Shown in pieces: positions 47,125 to 56,332 of a stretch of 64,000 nt of DNA. Positions within the stretch are counted from its first letter, which is position 1. Each line of letters begins with the position of its first letter. Source of the stretch: CAZNYN01 sp964577295. GTDB taxonomy: Bacteria; Synergistota; Synergistia; Synergistales; Synergistaceae. The DNA lies in assembly GCA_964577295.1 (NCBI GenBank), contig CAZNYN010000006.1, forward strand, positions 15,392 through 79,391, in the 5' to 3' direction. Under the pieces are notes generated by a model that was not told the DNA's origin, ran no database searches, and saw only the letters and a list, made by a program, of their open reading frames with translations. Position numbers and translations under genes: made by a program.

Positions 47125-47775
47125 TCACCGGACTTGCGCAAGAGCTCCGTCCGCCGCTATATAATGCCCTATCAATTTTATTCCGAGCACAGCCAAAGCA
47201 CCTCTCACTTTATCCGTGAGAGCAATGTCTTCCACACTCGGGTACAGACTCCCGTCAGGGTGGTTATGGAGCAAAACCACGGAGAAAGCTCCGACTCTGA
47301 CCGCTTTTCTGTAAAAAACAGGCAAATCCATATAAGCTCCGCTGAGCCCTCCGTAGGATATTATATCCTCCTCTATAACTTTTTCCCTGCTGTCGAGAAA
47401 AATTGCGTATATATTTTCTCTCTCCTCATATTTTGAATCAAGAGCAATTGCCTCAGCTCTTGCCTGCCACGTGCCTTTATCGGTTCTTTCCAAGGCTGAT
47501 ATTCTCTTGCCAAGCTCCAGAACAGCCAAAAGAGTGGCACATTTCGCTCCTTTGAGTCCCTTTTCCTGCATGAGTTCGGCAGGAAGAGCATTTGAAAGTC
47601 CTGAAAGGCCTCCGAACTTTTCAAGCAGAGATGCCGAAAACGAGAGAACATCATTTCCGTTTGTCCCTGTACGCAGCAAAACAGCGATGAGCTCTACTAC
47701 GGAGAGAGAGTTCGGCCCTTTTGAGAGCAGTTTCTCCCTCGGGCGATCCTCATCGGAAAGCTGATCCAGTCTCAT
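47125..47775 (-). CDS. radC: RadC family protein (JAB1/MPN-like domain)
   Basis: A 216-aa protein with an N-terminal helix-hairpin-helix region (LLSKGPNSLSVVELIAVLLRTG) and a C-terminal JAB domain whose metal motif is HNHPDGSLYPSVEDIALT. The DNA-repair label is historical and doubtful; the domain looks like a metal-dependent isopeptidase or nuclease. It lies 8 bp after the MBL hydrolase gene and 72 bp before mreB. Confidence 0.93.
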   Translation of the reverse strand: MRLDQLSDEDRPREKLLSKGPNSLSVVELIAVLLRTGTNGNDVLSFSASLLEKFGGLSGLSNALPAELMQEKGLKGAKCATLLAVLELGKRISALERTDKGTWQARAEAIALDSKYEERENIYAIFLDSREKVIEEDIISYGGLSGAYMDLPVFYRKAVRVGAFSVVLLHNHPDGSLYPSVEDIALTDKVRGALAVLGIKLIGHYIAADGALAQVR

Positions 47776-47783
47776 GTCACAAA

Positions 47784-48413
47784 TCAGCGAGGCCAGTAGG
47801 GATTATACATCTTCTCCGCACCGATTGTCGTCTCAGGCCCGTGTCCTGGAAACACTCTGAGCTTATCGGGGAAGCCGTCAAGCTTCTGAAGCGATTCTAT
47901 AAGGGTGTCCTCGTCTCCGCCCGGAAGGTCACTCCTGCCTATCGACCTTGCAAAGAGTGTGTCCCCCGAAATGAGGAACTGCTCGTCGGCATCGGTAACA
48001 AATAGGCAAATACCGCCTCTTGTATGGCCGGGGGTGTGAATGACCTTTATTGTCATTGTTCCTACCTTTATGACATCATTGTCCTTCAGCTCCTTATCGG
48101 GAGCGGAAAGCTCTATGGTGGACCCCAGCATCGCGGACAGGTTCTTGTTCGCATTGGAGAGAGCCTCTGCATCTTCATAGTGCACCGCGACGCCGTTTTC
48201 GGATATGTTCTTGAGATCCGGAATTCCGCCTATGTGGTCACTGTGCCCGTGTGTCAAAATTATCCAGTGCAGATGTATGTCATTTTCTCTTATAAAATTT
48301 TCGACTTCCTCCGCAGGGCCTCCCGGATCAACCACAAAACCGTCTCCGTCACTGTTCCATACAAGATAGCAGTTTGTCCAAAGTGTGCCAAGCGCAAACC
48401 TTTTAATTTTCAT
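47784..48413 (-). CDS. MBL-fold metallo-hydrolase (glyoxalase II-like)
   Basis: A 209-aa metallo-beta-lactamase fold hydrolase. Zinc ligands are THGHSDHIGG, HTPGHTRGG, the aspartate in ISGDTLFARSIGRSDLPGG and the histidine in FPGHGPET, which is the short YcbL-type glyoxalase II pattern. It probably cleaves a thioester. The start is the ATG eight bases after AAGGAG, overlapping the dtd stop region. It is in a unit with dtd and radC. Confidence 0.9.
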   Translation of the reverse strand: MKIKRFALGTLWTNCYLVWNSDGDGFVVDPGGPAEEVENFIRENDIHLHWIILTHGHSDHIGGIPDLKNISENGVAVHYEDAEALSNANKNLSAMLGSTIELSAPDKELKDNDVIKVGTMTIKVIHTPGHTRGGICLFVTDADEQFLISGDTLFARSIGRSDLPGGDEDTLIESLQKLDGFPDKLRVFPGHGPETTIGAEKMYNPYWPR

Positions 48414-48418
48414 TGTTT

Positions 48419-48862
48419 TCACTCCTTACTGTCTATCATAAGTGTAACGGGACCGTCGTTACAAATATTAACCTGCATATTAGCCTGAAAAACTCCCGTA
48501 GCCGTTACAATACCGCGTTTTACCGTCTCTGCGGCAAACTTCTCATACATGGCGTTTGCGAAAACAGGTTCAGCCGCCTTCACCCATGAGGGTCTTCTGC
48601 CTCTTTTGCAGTCACCGCAAAGCGTAAACTGAGATACAAGCAGAAGCTCACCGCTCTTATCAACAAGAGAGAGGTTCATCTTTCCGTCATCATCGTCAAA
48701 AATTCTCAGATTTATAATTTTTTCAACAAGCCAGGCGATATCCTTTTCAGTATCATCCGCTACAACTCCGAGAAATACACAGAGCCCTTTTGATATTTCT
48801 CCGACAGTCTCTCCCTCTACTGTGACTTTTGCATGTGTCACACGCTGTAAGAGTGCTTTCAA
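48419..48862 (-). CDS. dtd: D-aminoacyl-tRNA deacylase
   Basis: A 147-aa enzyme, standard length, that frees tRNA from D-amino acids and glycine mischarging. Both active-site motifs are seen: SQFTL near residue 78 and the cross-subunit NDGPVT near residue 137, the Gly-cisPro pair being GP. It lies 5 bp after rel, a common pairing in bacteria. Confidence 0.96.
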   Translation of the reverse strand: MKALLQRVTHAKVTVEGETVGEISKGLCVFLGVVADDTEKDIAWLVEKIINLRIFDDDDGKMNLSLVDKSGELLLVSQFTLCGDCKRGRRPSWVKAAEPVFANAMYEKFAAETVKRGIVTATGVFQANMQVNICNDGPVTLMIDSKE

Positions 48863-48867
48863 ATCTT

Positions 48868-51189
48868 TTACCCCCTGATTATCTCTATGATGCCCGATAT
48901 AGTATTCAATTTTGCTATTATCCTGTATAAATGCTCCAAATCACGGACTTGGACTTCCGCAACAATGCGCGTTCTCGTATTATTGACAATGTTAGCGGAT
49001 ATAGCCCCTATACCTCCGTCCATGTTTGTAATATTCTGCACTACGTCGGCAAGCAAAGTCGCCTTCACCGTACCCTCAACCTTTATCCTTGCGGTATACT
49101 TGGTCGATTTCGGCTTGCCCCATGATACGGCAACTTTCTTGGCAGGATCGGTCTTCTGAGTATTCGGGCAATCGGCTCTGTGTACCGTGATTCCTCTGTT
49201 AAGAGTAACACAGCCTACAATAGGATCCCCCGGTATGGGGCGGCAGCACTGAGCCAGAGAAACCAGCACTCCCTGAGCTCCCTCGACTATTATTTCGGAG
49301 TCAACCTCTTTGCGCGAAGGCGCGGATTGCGCCGGTATCGGCTCGGGAGTTGTCCTTGCATCAATCGAGGCTATTCTTCCCAATATACTCGCGGGAGTAT
49401 GGCTTCCGTTGCCTACAGACACTATAAGCTCTTCAAGGCTGAGGTAGCCCATCTCTCTCGCAATATGGCTGAGCTGTGACGACAACGCATCCAGAGGATT
49501 CTCCACCCCGGGATTTCTGCGTCCGGCCTCTTTTTCCAGCAGCTCCCTGCCGCGCTTAATCTTTTCCTCGCGTTCCTGCCTATCCTGCTGACGGAACCAT
49601 GATTTTATCTTGCTTCGCGTCCTTGTGGACTTTACAATTTTGAGCCAGTCGCGCGACGGTTTGCCCTGAGGAGAGGTTAGTATCCTTACTATGTCACCGT
49701 TGTGCAGCTCCTGATCCATCGGGGCTATTCTGCCGTTAACCATTGCTCCGACACATTTATGACCTATCTCAGTGTGAATGGCATAGGCGAAGTCTATTGG
49801 ATTTGAGCCGTTGGGAATTGATATTACGCTGCCCTTAGGAGTAAAGACAAATACTTCGGTGGAGAGAACATCCGTCTTTAGATTATCCAGGAAGTTTGCC
49901 CCTTTGCTCTCGTCCTCCTGGTTATCGGACGGAGCTTCAAGAGCTTTTCTTATCCACGTCAATCCCTTGTCGAGATTGTTAATCTTCTTTGCTCCCTCTT
50001 TGTAGTTCCAGTGGGCGGCAATACCGTACTCGGCGAGAGAGTTCATCTCTCCCGTCCTTATCTGAACTTCAAGAGGTTCTCCTGCAGGGCCGACAACAGT
50101 CGTGTGCAGAGACTGGTACAGATTACTCTTCGGATTTGCAATATAATCGTCAAACTGTCCCGGAATAGGCTTCCATATTGTGTGAACTATGCCAAGAACC
50201 TGATAGCACTCAGCCACGCTCTTTACTATCACACGAAGAGCCAGAAGGTCATAAAGCTGCTCCAGCGACAGATTCTTTCTGCGCATTTTCTCATATATGC
50301 TGTAGAAATGTTTCGGACGTCCTTTGATAGTTACTTCCAGACCGTCTTCGGCAACTTTTTGGGAAATTATGTCCATTGCCTCTTTGATTATCATTTCACG
50401 CTCTGGGAGCTTCTTGCGCACGCGCCTTTTGATATCATAGTACATCTCGGGGTCAAGGATGCGGAACGAAAGATCTTCAAGCTCCCTTTTAACTTGGTAT
50501 ATACCAAGCCTGTGGGCGAGGGGAGCATAAATTTCCAATGTTTCATGAGCGATGGAAAGCTGCTTCTCTCTTCTGTGGGAAGAAATAGTCCTCATATTGT
50601 GCAGTCTGTCGGCGAGCTTTATAAGAACAACTCTTATATCTTTTGCCATAACCACAAACATCTTGCGCAAATTTTCCGCCTGATAATCTTCGACGGTCTT
50701 AAATGGCAATTTGCCGAGCTTTGTGACTCCGTCTACAAGAGTGACAACGGATTCTCCAAACTTTTCTTTCAATACTTCGGGGGTAACGGGAGTATCCTCA
50801 AGCACATCGTGGAGCAGAGCCGCGGCCAGTGTCTCCACGTCTATCTCCATCGCGGCCAATATAGAGGCCACGCTGACAGTGTGTATTACATACGGATCTC
50901 CGCTGTAGCGGCGCTGTTCTCCGTGCGACTCCGCGGCAAAGACAAAGGCCTCTCCCACACACTTCATATCATCGCGCGGAAGGTACCTTTGAGCTTTTGC
51001 CCAGAGATCCTGCCATGCAAGGCGCAGTGACGTCACTCTCTGAGCTTCGGGAATACGCCCCCAATAGCCCTCCATGAGAGCTTGATGCTCCTTGCGGGAC
51101 ATCTCCCCAGAATCTTTTTTCGCCACCTCGGAAAGATGTGCGGAACGAACATTTGTCGGGGCCTTGATATTATTATTAGCGTCATTCAT
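48868..51189 (-). CDS. rel: bifunctional (p)ppGpp synthetase/hydrolase (RSH)
   Basis: A 773-aa long RSH protein. The hydrolase HD motif HDVLEDT is intact near residue 125, the synthetase domain follows (IKGRPKHFYSIYEKM, YQSLHTTV), then TGS (VFTPKGSVISIPNGSNPIDFAYAIH), a zinc-finger-like CCRPIPGDPIVG, and a C-terminal ACT domain. Both activities look functional, so one protein may handle the whole stringent response. The start is the ATG after GGCGGTGA; a GTG three codons earlier is possible. Between recJ and dtd. Confidence 0.94.
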   Translation of the reverse strand: MNDANNNIKAPTNVRSAHLSEVAKKDSGEMSRKEHQALMEGYWGRIPEAQRVTSLRLAWQDLWAKAQRYLPRDDMKCVGEAFVFAAESHGEQRRYSGDPYVIHTVSVASILAAMEIDVETLAAALLHDVLEDTPVTPEVLKEKFGESVVTLVDGVTKLGKLPFKTVEDYQAENLRKMFVVMAKDIRVVLIKLADRLHNMRTISSHRREKQLSIAHETLEIYAPLAHRLGIYQVKRELEDLSFRILDPEMYYDIKRRVRKKLPEREMIIKEAMDIISQKVAEDGLEVTIKGRPKHFYSIYEKMRRKNLSLEQLYDLLALRVIVKSVAECYQVLGIVHTIWKPIPGQFDDYIANPKSNLYQSLHTTVVGPAGEPLEVQIRTGEMNSLAEYGIAAHWNYKEGAKKINNLDKGLTWIRKALEAPSDNQEDESKGANFLDNLKTDVLSTEVFVFTPKGSVISIPNGSNPIDFAYAIHTEIGHKCVGAMVNGRIAPMDQELHNGDIVRILTSPQGKPSRDWLKIVKSTRTRSKIKSWFRQQDRQEREEKIKRGRELLEKEAGRRNPGVENPLDALSSQLSHIAREMGYLSLEELIVSVGNGSHTPASILGRIASIDARTTPEPIPAQSAPSRKEVDSEIIVEGAQGVLVSLAQCCRPIPGDPIVGCVTLNRGITVHRADCPNTQKTDPAKKVAVSWGKPKSTKYTARIKVEGTVKATLLADVVQNITNMDGGIGAISANIVNNTRTRIVAEVQVRDLEHLYRIIAKLNTISGIIEIIRG

Positions 51190-51213
51190 CCGTATCACCG
51201 CCAGTTTGACGTA

Positions 51214-52875
51214 TCAGTCAATAACCATTTTCTCAAGTATGAGCTGCAGAGTTGTAATGTTTCTCCATGTATCCGGTCTTGGTTTGTAAACCCAGCCGGC
51301 AAGAGAATCTATATCCTGTATCATCTCGGCCGCGCCGAAACCCAGCAATGTCGGCCCTCCGAGATCTATCTTCACATGTTTGCCGTTTTTCCCGAGCGGA
51401 GAGACTTTCAGAGAACGTCCGTCATAGGGAGCATAAAGCTTTGGTGCGGGGTTTTCCATCCCGAAAGGGCCGAGCTCCTCCGCCTCTTTCCACGTCCTCA
51501 TGTCTATCTCCGAAAGTTTCCAATATAATAAATCTTCCTTTTCGCCTCGTACAGTTACCTTAGAAAGTATTTTCTCCATTTCACCGCGGAGATCCTGCCA
51601 CTGTTCACTCTTTACGCTGAAGCCCGCAGCAAGGCGGTGTCCGCCCCATGTGTTCAGCAGAGGGGAAAGGGCCTTCAGCACCCCCACAGCATCTCCTCCG
51701 TTAGGCATTCTGAGAGTTCCTCTCATAATCTCTCCTACAGAAGCTACAAGAGCAACAGGCGAGTTGCGTTCGACACATATTCTGCTTGCAACACTGCTCA
51801 AAACTCCGACAGACCACTCCTCGTTTGTAAGCACGAACTGGAAACCGTCGGAATCCTCCTCGTCAACCTGTGTAAGGATTTTAGTGGATAATTCCCTTCT
51901 TTTTTTATTCAGGGCTATTATCTTGTCTACAGATTCTATCAAGTCATCACCGGGAAAGAGTATCTTTACCGCAAGATCGGCAAGATAAAGTCTCCCTGCC
52001 GCATTCAGACAAGGTATTATTTTCATCGCAAGGTCTTCGCTGTCGAGAGTTTCCGGGCTGACAGCAAGTTTATCCATAAGTATAGAAAGCCCCTGCCTCG
52101 GAGAAGATCGAAGGACTGAAAGCCCGCCTCTCACAAGGACTCTGTTCAACGGAGAAGCCAAGGATACACAATCAGCTACAGTGGCAAGAGCGACAAGGTC
52201 AAGCAAACGCATCATATGTTCGCGCGACAAGAGAGAGTTCTGCCAGGCCCAGCACCATATAACTCCGGTGGCGCAAAGCTTTTTCGCCAGATTGTCTCCG
52301 GATATCTGAGGATTGACCATTGTATCGCAAAGTGCGGCGGAGCTCTCTACAAGGTGGTGATCAAATATCACAACTGGTATTCCGCTGTCCCTTATCTGCC
52401 TTACTGCGTCAACATCCTGTGTGCCGCAGTCTACCACTATTACAAGATCGCACTTCCTCTTTGATATTGTTTCCGCCACATCCATGTGCAGTCCGTAGCC
52501 CTGGTTGAATCTGTGAGGGATAAAGTACCGCACTCTCGCTTTCTTTGCCAGCACCATTTCTATAGCAAGGGTTGTAGATGATATTCCGTCGACATCATAG
52601 TCACCGTACACTACAACATCCGATTGGTCAGATAAATTCCTGACGAGCTCCGCAGCCTTGCTGTTCGTCTCGCCGAGGTTAAGATTTTGGAGCAAAGTAT
52701 CCATATCGGGAGAAAGCCAATTTGTGAAATCCGACGCGGGAGCATCGGCCGAAAGCCCTCTCATCTCCAGGAGCGCGGCCTGAAACATTGTGCAGCCGCA
52801 CTTTTTGGCTATCGCGGCGGTACTCTCTCCCGGTATGTATATATTAAGATCGTCTTTTAAGCAGCGTACAACCAA
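51214..52875 (-). CDS. recJ: single-stranded-DNA-specific exonuclease RecJ
   Basis: A 553-aa DHH-family nuclease, of normal length. Motifs: VVYGDYDVDGISST, VIVVDCGTQD, and VIFDHHLV for the DHH triad; then the DHHA1 domain with GGHRLAAGFSVK. It degrades 5' ends of single strands in repair and recombination. The start is TTG, three bases after the lapA-like stop, with no clear ribosome site, so it is probably coupled to that gene. Confidence 0.92.
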   Translation of the reverse strand: MVVRCLKDDLNIYIPGESTAAIAKKCGCTMFQAALLEMRGLSADAPASDFTNWLSPDMDTLLQNLNLGETNSKAAELVRNLSDQSDVVVYGDYDVDGISSTTLAIEMVLAKKARVRYFIPHRFNQGYGLHMDVAETISKRKCDLVIVVDCGTQDVDAVRQIRDSGIPVVIFDHHLVESSAALCDTMVNPQISGDNLAKKLCATGVIWCWAWQNSLLSREHMMRLLDLVALATVADCVSLASPLNRVLVRGGLSVLRSSPRQGLSILMDKLAVSPETLDSEDLAMKIIPCLNAAGRLYLADLAVKILFPGDDLIESVDKIIALNKKRRELSTKILTQVDEEDSDGFQFVLTNEEWSVGVLSSVASRICVERNSPVALVASVGEIMRGTLRMPNGGDAVGVLKALSPLLNTWGGHRLAAGFSVKSEQWQDLRGEMEKILSKVTVRGEKEDLLYWKLSEIDMRTWKEAEELGPFGMENPAPKLYAPYDGRSLKVSPLGKNGKHVKIDLGGPTLLGFGAAEMIQDIDSLAGWVYKPRPDTWRNITTLQLILEKMVID

Positions 52876-52877
52876 AA

Positions 52878-53240
52878 CTAATCAGCCGTTCTCTCTGCAC
52901 ATGATACGGCTTCGTTGACAGTATTATCCGCCTGGGGAACGGAAACACGCGCGGCTGAGATGGAATCAAGTATCATTTTCTTTTCCTGTTCCAATGAGGA
53001 TATTTTATCGTCTTTCGCCTTCAGTTCTTTTTTGTACTTTCCTCTGACCTCAAACATGGAGAAGATAGAGAAAATCCACATAACAGCCGCACCGACGCAG
53101 AAAAGCATAACCTCCCAAACACCTTGGGGAAATATCCACTCAAAGAACATGAATCTTACCGTTACATCACCGATGTTCTGAAACGCGAAGAGAGCGGAAA
53201 GAAACATCGTAACCGTTATTGCGAGAATATAGCTTTTCAT
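52878..53240 (-). CDS. LapA/DUF1049-like small membrane protein
   Basis: A 120-aa protein with two hydrophobic segments at about 3-22 and 40-62 joined by a short loop (QNIGDVTVRFMFFEW), then a charged coiled coil (KKELKAKDDKISSLEQEKK). This is the LapA/YciS layout, linked in other bacteria to lipopolysaccharide assembly. The start is the ATG behind AGGAGGGG; the longer frame adds ten unsupported codons. It leads the recJ-rel-dtd unit. Confidence 0.82.
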   Translation of the reverse strand: MKSYILAITVTMFLSALFAFQNIGDVTVRFMFFEWIFPQGVWEVMLFCVGAAVMWIFSIFSMFEVRGKYKKELKAKDDKISSLEQEKKMILDSISAARVSVPQADNTVNEAVSCAERTAD

Positions 53241-53313
53241 ATAACCCCTCCTAAATAAGAGTGCAATCAATTGCTTTATTATAATACATCCAAACCAAAT
53301 AACGCTTACAAAA

Positions 53314-53337
53314 AAAGAGGGGCCTACGCCCCTCTTT
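53314..53337 (-). terminator. rho-independent terminator after secF
   Basis: A 10-bp stem (53314-53323 with 53328-53337) around GAGGGGC, with a 4-base loop, runs into a T tract on the minus strand 13 bp past the secF stop. It separates the Sec unit from the lapA-like unit. Confidence 0.9.
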
Positions 53338-53350
53338 GAACAATTTTATC

Positions 53351-54232
53351 CTAGTACTTCGGTGAACGCAGATACCACTCGGCAACAACAGAGCTCGCAA
53401 CATAGATTGAGCTGTATGTGCCTACCACAATACCGACAAGGAAGGCAAAAGCAAAGTTGCTTATTACCTCTCCGCCGAAGAGGAACATCGCAATGATTGG
53501 AAGCAATGTTGTGAGCGATGTGTTAATAGTTCTTGAAAGAGTCTGATTGATAGAGTTGTCGACAAGCTCGACTACACCCTTTGATCTAAGAGCGGGCCAA
53601 TTCTCACGTACACGGTCGAGAACAACGATTGTGTCATTGAGTGAGTAGCCGACAACGGTAAGTATAGCGGCAATAAATGCGACTGATACTTCCTTTCCGG
53701 TGAGGCTGTATACACCCAGCATAAGGACTGAGTCATGAAGAAGGGAAAGCACAGCTGCGACTCCGAATCTGAACTTGAAGCGGAACGCCATGTAGATAAG
53801 GATGCCTGCAAGGGCGAGAACAAGGGCGAGAACCGCCTGGTTTCTAAGTTCCTTTCCGACGACAGGGCCGACTTTGTCTATCTTGAGAATTGTAAGCCCG
53901 CCAAAGTCCTTCTTGAGTTTATCAAGAACGACACGGCGTACTTCCTCATCCTGGGCCTGGAATCTGATAAGTACGTCCTTATTGTCATAAGCCTGTATTA
54001 TTGCCTGTCCCTGGCCTACCGAGCTCAAGCTCTCTCTTATCTGCGCTACTTCAACCTGCTGTTCAAACTTTACCTGGAGAACAAGGCCTCCTGTAAAGTC
54101 AACGCTGAGGTTCAAGCCTTTCGTAACCAAAAGTCCGAAAGAGAGCAGCATAAGAACTATACTGACTCCAACAAAGGCCTTTCTATATTTCATAAACGGT
54201 ATGCGTAGTTTTGATGCGTCAAAAGTTGCCAT
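53351..54232 (-). CDS. secF: protein translocase subunit SecF
   Basis: A 293-aa membrane protein with six predicted segments. Family marks are NLSVDFTGGLVLQV, the P1 domain, then FIAAILTVVGYSLNDTIVVLDRVRENW and ISNFAFAFLVGIVVGTYSSIYVA. With SecD it uses the proton or sodium gradient to pull proteins through SecYEG. It follows secD by 16 bp. Confidence 0.96.
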   Translation of the reverse strand: MATFDASKLRIPFMKYRKAFVGVSIVLMLLSFGLLVTKGLNLSVDFTGGLVLQVKFEQQVEVAQIRESLSSVGQGQAIIQAYDNKDVLIRFQAQDEEVRRVVLDKLKKDFGGLTILKIDKVGPVVGKELRNQAVLALVLALAGILIYMAFRFKFRFGVAAVLSLLHDSVLMLGVYSLTGKEVSVAFIAAILTVVGYSLNDTIVVLDRVRENWPALRSKGVVELVDNSINQTLSRTINTSLTTLLPIIAMFLFGGEVISNFAFAFLVGIVVGTYSSIYVASSVVAEWYLRSPKY

Positions 54233-54248
54233 AGTTATAAGCCTCCTC

Positions 54249-55631
54249 CTAAAGGGTCATGCCCTTGCGGGATGAAAGGATAGCCCCGAGAAGGGAGCGT
54301 GTAACGACAACGTTGCAGAAGACAGAGGAGACAACACCGACACTGAGTGTTACGGCGAAACCTCTGATAGGACCGCTTCCGAAGTAGAAGAGAACGGCTG
54401 CTGCAATGAGCGTTGTTATGTTTGAGTCGAGTATAACGACAAGAGCCTTTTTAAATCCTGAGTCGAGAGCCGCCATAAGCGTCTTGCCCGAACGGAACTC
54501 TTCTTTCATTCTTTCATAGATAAGAATGTTGCCGTCAACAGCCATACCTATGGTAAGGATAACTCCTCCGATTCCGGGAAGCGTGAGTGTTGATCTTAAG
54601 AATATCAAGCTGGCGATAACAAGAAGCATGGCTACTGCCAAAGCTATGTCTGCCGCAACGCCCAAAATTCCGTAATAGACAAGCATGAAAAGAACGACAA
54701 GAGCAGCACCGATAAGTCCCGCTCTGACTCCGTCCTTAATGGAGTCAGCACCGAGTGTCGGTCCTACCGAGCGGTTTTCGAGTATTTCAACTGAGACGGG
54801 AAGAGCACCTGCGCGAAGCATGATAGAGAGTCTGTTAGCCTCGGCCGTAGAGAACTTGCCCGTAATCTGAGCCTCACCGCCGGATATTCTCTGCTGAACG
54901 ACAGGAGCGGATATTACAACATTGTCAAGAATAATGGCTATCTGCTTGCCCACGTTGGCTGCTGTGGCTGCGTCAAAAAGCTGAGCTCCTTCGGGGTTAA
55001 ACTTTAAGGATACAGCTGCTTTGCCAAACTGGTCGAATGTTGTATCCGCCTTTGTCAGGTTCTTGCCTGTAACATAAGATTTGCCGAGAAGATACGCTCC
55101 GCCTTCTTCGCCCTTTGCAACAATGATGTCGGGGTTTGTCTTAACTGCGTCCTGCATCTGCTTTATATAAGCATCGACTTCCGACTTTGCCTGCTGCCAA
55201 CGGTCTTCTGCGGACTTAAAGCTCTCGTCGCTCTCATAATTGGAGCGAATCGGCTTTGCAGGAACGCGGGGGGACTCTCCCAAGACCTGACGGAATTCCA
55301 ATACAGCAGTTCTTCCTATAAGGTCGAGTGCCGCTTCCGGGTCGTCAACTCCGGGAAGGTCTATTGCGACTCTGTCATCTCCCTGGCGCTGGATAACCGG
55401 CTCCGCTATTCCATACTGGTCGATACGACTGCGCAGAACAGCAAGCAGCCTTTCGATACTGTCATTTGTTACAGGGTTGTTTGCTGTTTCCTTTGCCTGA
55501 AGGACTATATGCACACCGCCCCTGAGGTCAAGTCCGAGACGGACTTTTCCCTGTATCGGATAGGCGATGAATGCAGCTATGGCAACAACGGCAACGACAA
55601 TCATAAGTCGCCATTTGTCTCTTTTAATCAT
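54249..55631 (-). CDS. secD: protein translocase subunit SecD
   Basis: A 460-aa membrane protein with one N-terminal segment, a large periplasmic P1 domain and five C-terminal segments. Marks are LGLDLRGGVHIVLQ, SIKDGVRAGLIGAALVVLFM and TLPGIGGVILTIGMAVDGNILIYERMKEE. It works as a pair with SecF. An upstream yajC 87 bp away belongs to the same unit. Confidence 0.97.
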   Translation of the reverse strand: MIKRDKWRLMIVVAVVAIAAFIAYPIQGKVRLGLDLRGGVHIVLQAKETANNPVTNDSIERLLAVLRSRIDQYGIAEPVIQRQGDDRVAIDLPGVDDPEAALDLIGRTAVLEFRQVLGESPRVPAKPIRSNYESDESFKSAEDRWQQAKSEVDAYIKQMQDAVKTNPDIIVAKGEEGGAYLLGKSYVTGKNLTKADTTFDQFGKAAVSLKFNPEGAQLFDAATAANVGKQIAIILDNVVISAPVVQQRISGGEAQITGKFSTAEANRLSIMLRAGALPVSVEILENRSVGPTLGADSIKDGVRAGLIGAALVVLFMLVYYGILGVAADIALAVAMLLVIASLIFLRSTLTLPGIGGVILTIGMAVDGNILIYERMKEEFRSGKTLMAALDSGFKKALVVILDSNITTLIAAAVLFYFGSGPIRGFAVTLSVGVVSSVFCNVVVTRSLLGAILSSRKGMTL

Positions 55632-55718
55632 TAATAGTGCGCCTCCTTACACAGAATACGGAGTGGACAATAAGGTGTCCTCTCCGTATTTATTGAGGTA
55701 GAAACAAGATAAAAGCTA

Positions 55719-56210
55719 TTATGCTTCTTCCTTCTTTTCAGCATCTGCCGGTTTTGCCTCGGAGCTTTCAACAACGGGCTCAGCTACGGCTTCAACGGCC
55801 TCGGGTGCTGCTTCGGCAGCTTCCGGTGCTGTGGCTTCAACAGCAGTCTCAGGCGCTGTCTCGACCTCTGCTGAATTATCTTCAGAAAGTTCCTGTGACT
55901 TTTTCTTCTTTTTCTTCACTTGCTTTGTCTCGGCGGAATCTGTCTTCTTCATTGATATCGAGCTTTTGAGGATACGCGCCTTCACGCCCTCATCAAGCTC
56001 TATGATGTAGCTGTCGTCCAGCACGTCACGGACTACACCGAAAAACCCGCCTGCCGTAATTACAGTTGACCCTCTGCTGATGCTTGCAAGCATCTCCTCG
56101 TGAGCCTTCTGCTTCTTCTTCTGCGGACGAAGAATCATAAAATAGAAAATCGCCGCAAACATCGCCAGTGGTAACATCATTCCTACAATACCGCCCTGCT
56201 GACCACCCAA
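55719..56210 (-). CDS. yajC: YajC, Sec translocase accessory protein, with acidic Ala/Glu tail
   Basis: A 163-aa protein whose first 90 residues are YajC: one membrane segment then FMILRPQKKKQKAHEEMLASI and the beta-rich ITAGGFFGVVRDVLDD. Beyond residue 95 there is a lysine block (KKKKKK) and a low-complexity tail of alanine, glutamate, proline and valine repeats, which is unusual for the family, normally about 85-110 aa. The start is TTG behind AAGGAGG. Confidence 0.92.
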   Translation of the reverse strand: MGGQQGGIVGMMLPLAMFAAIFYFMILRPQKKKQKAHEEMLASISRGSTVITAGGFFGVVRDVLDDSYIIELDEGVKARILKSSISMKKTDSAETKQVKKKKKKSQELSEDNSAEVETAPETAVEATAPEAAEAAPEAVEAVAEPVVESSEAKPADAEKKEEA

Positions 56211-56332
56211 GAGAACTCCTCCTTAACCTCTATTTTGAAATTTTTTGTGAAACCATATTTAACACTCATAAAAAGAGCGTGACAGACGATATTTTATCAT
56301 GATTTGCGCTATCCCGCATAGAACTTTTTGCA

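Noticed and set aside
50011..51030. 339-aa plus-strand ORF over rel
   Set aside because: Long but antisense to a conserved RSH gene and without recognisable motifs.
56240..56262. TTGTGAA...TTAACA near yajC/rex as a Rex operator
   Set aside because: The half sites are spaced wrongly and the second is imperfect.
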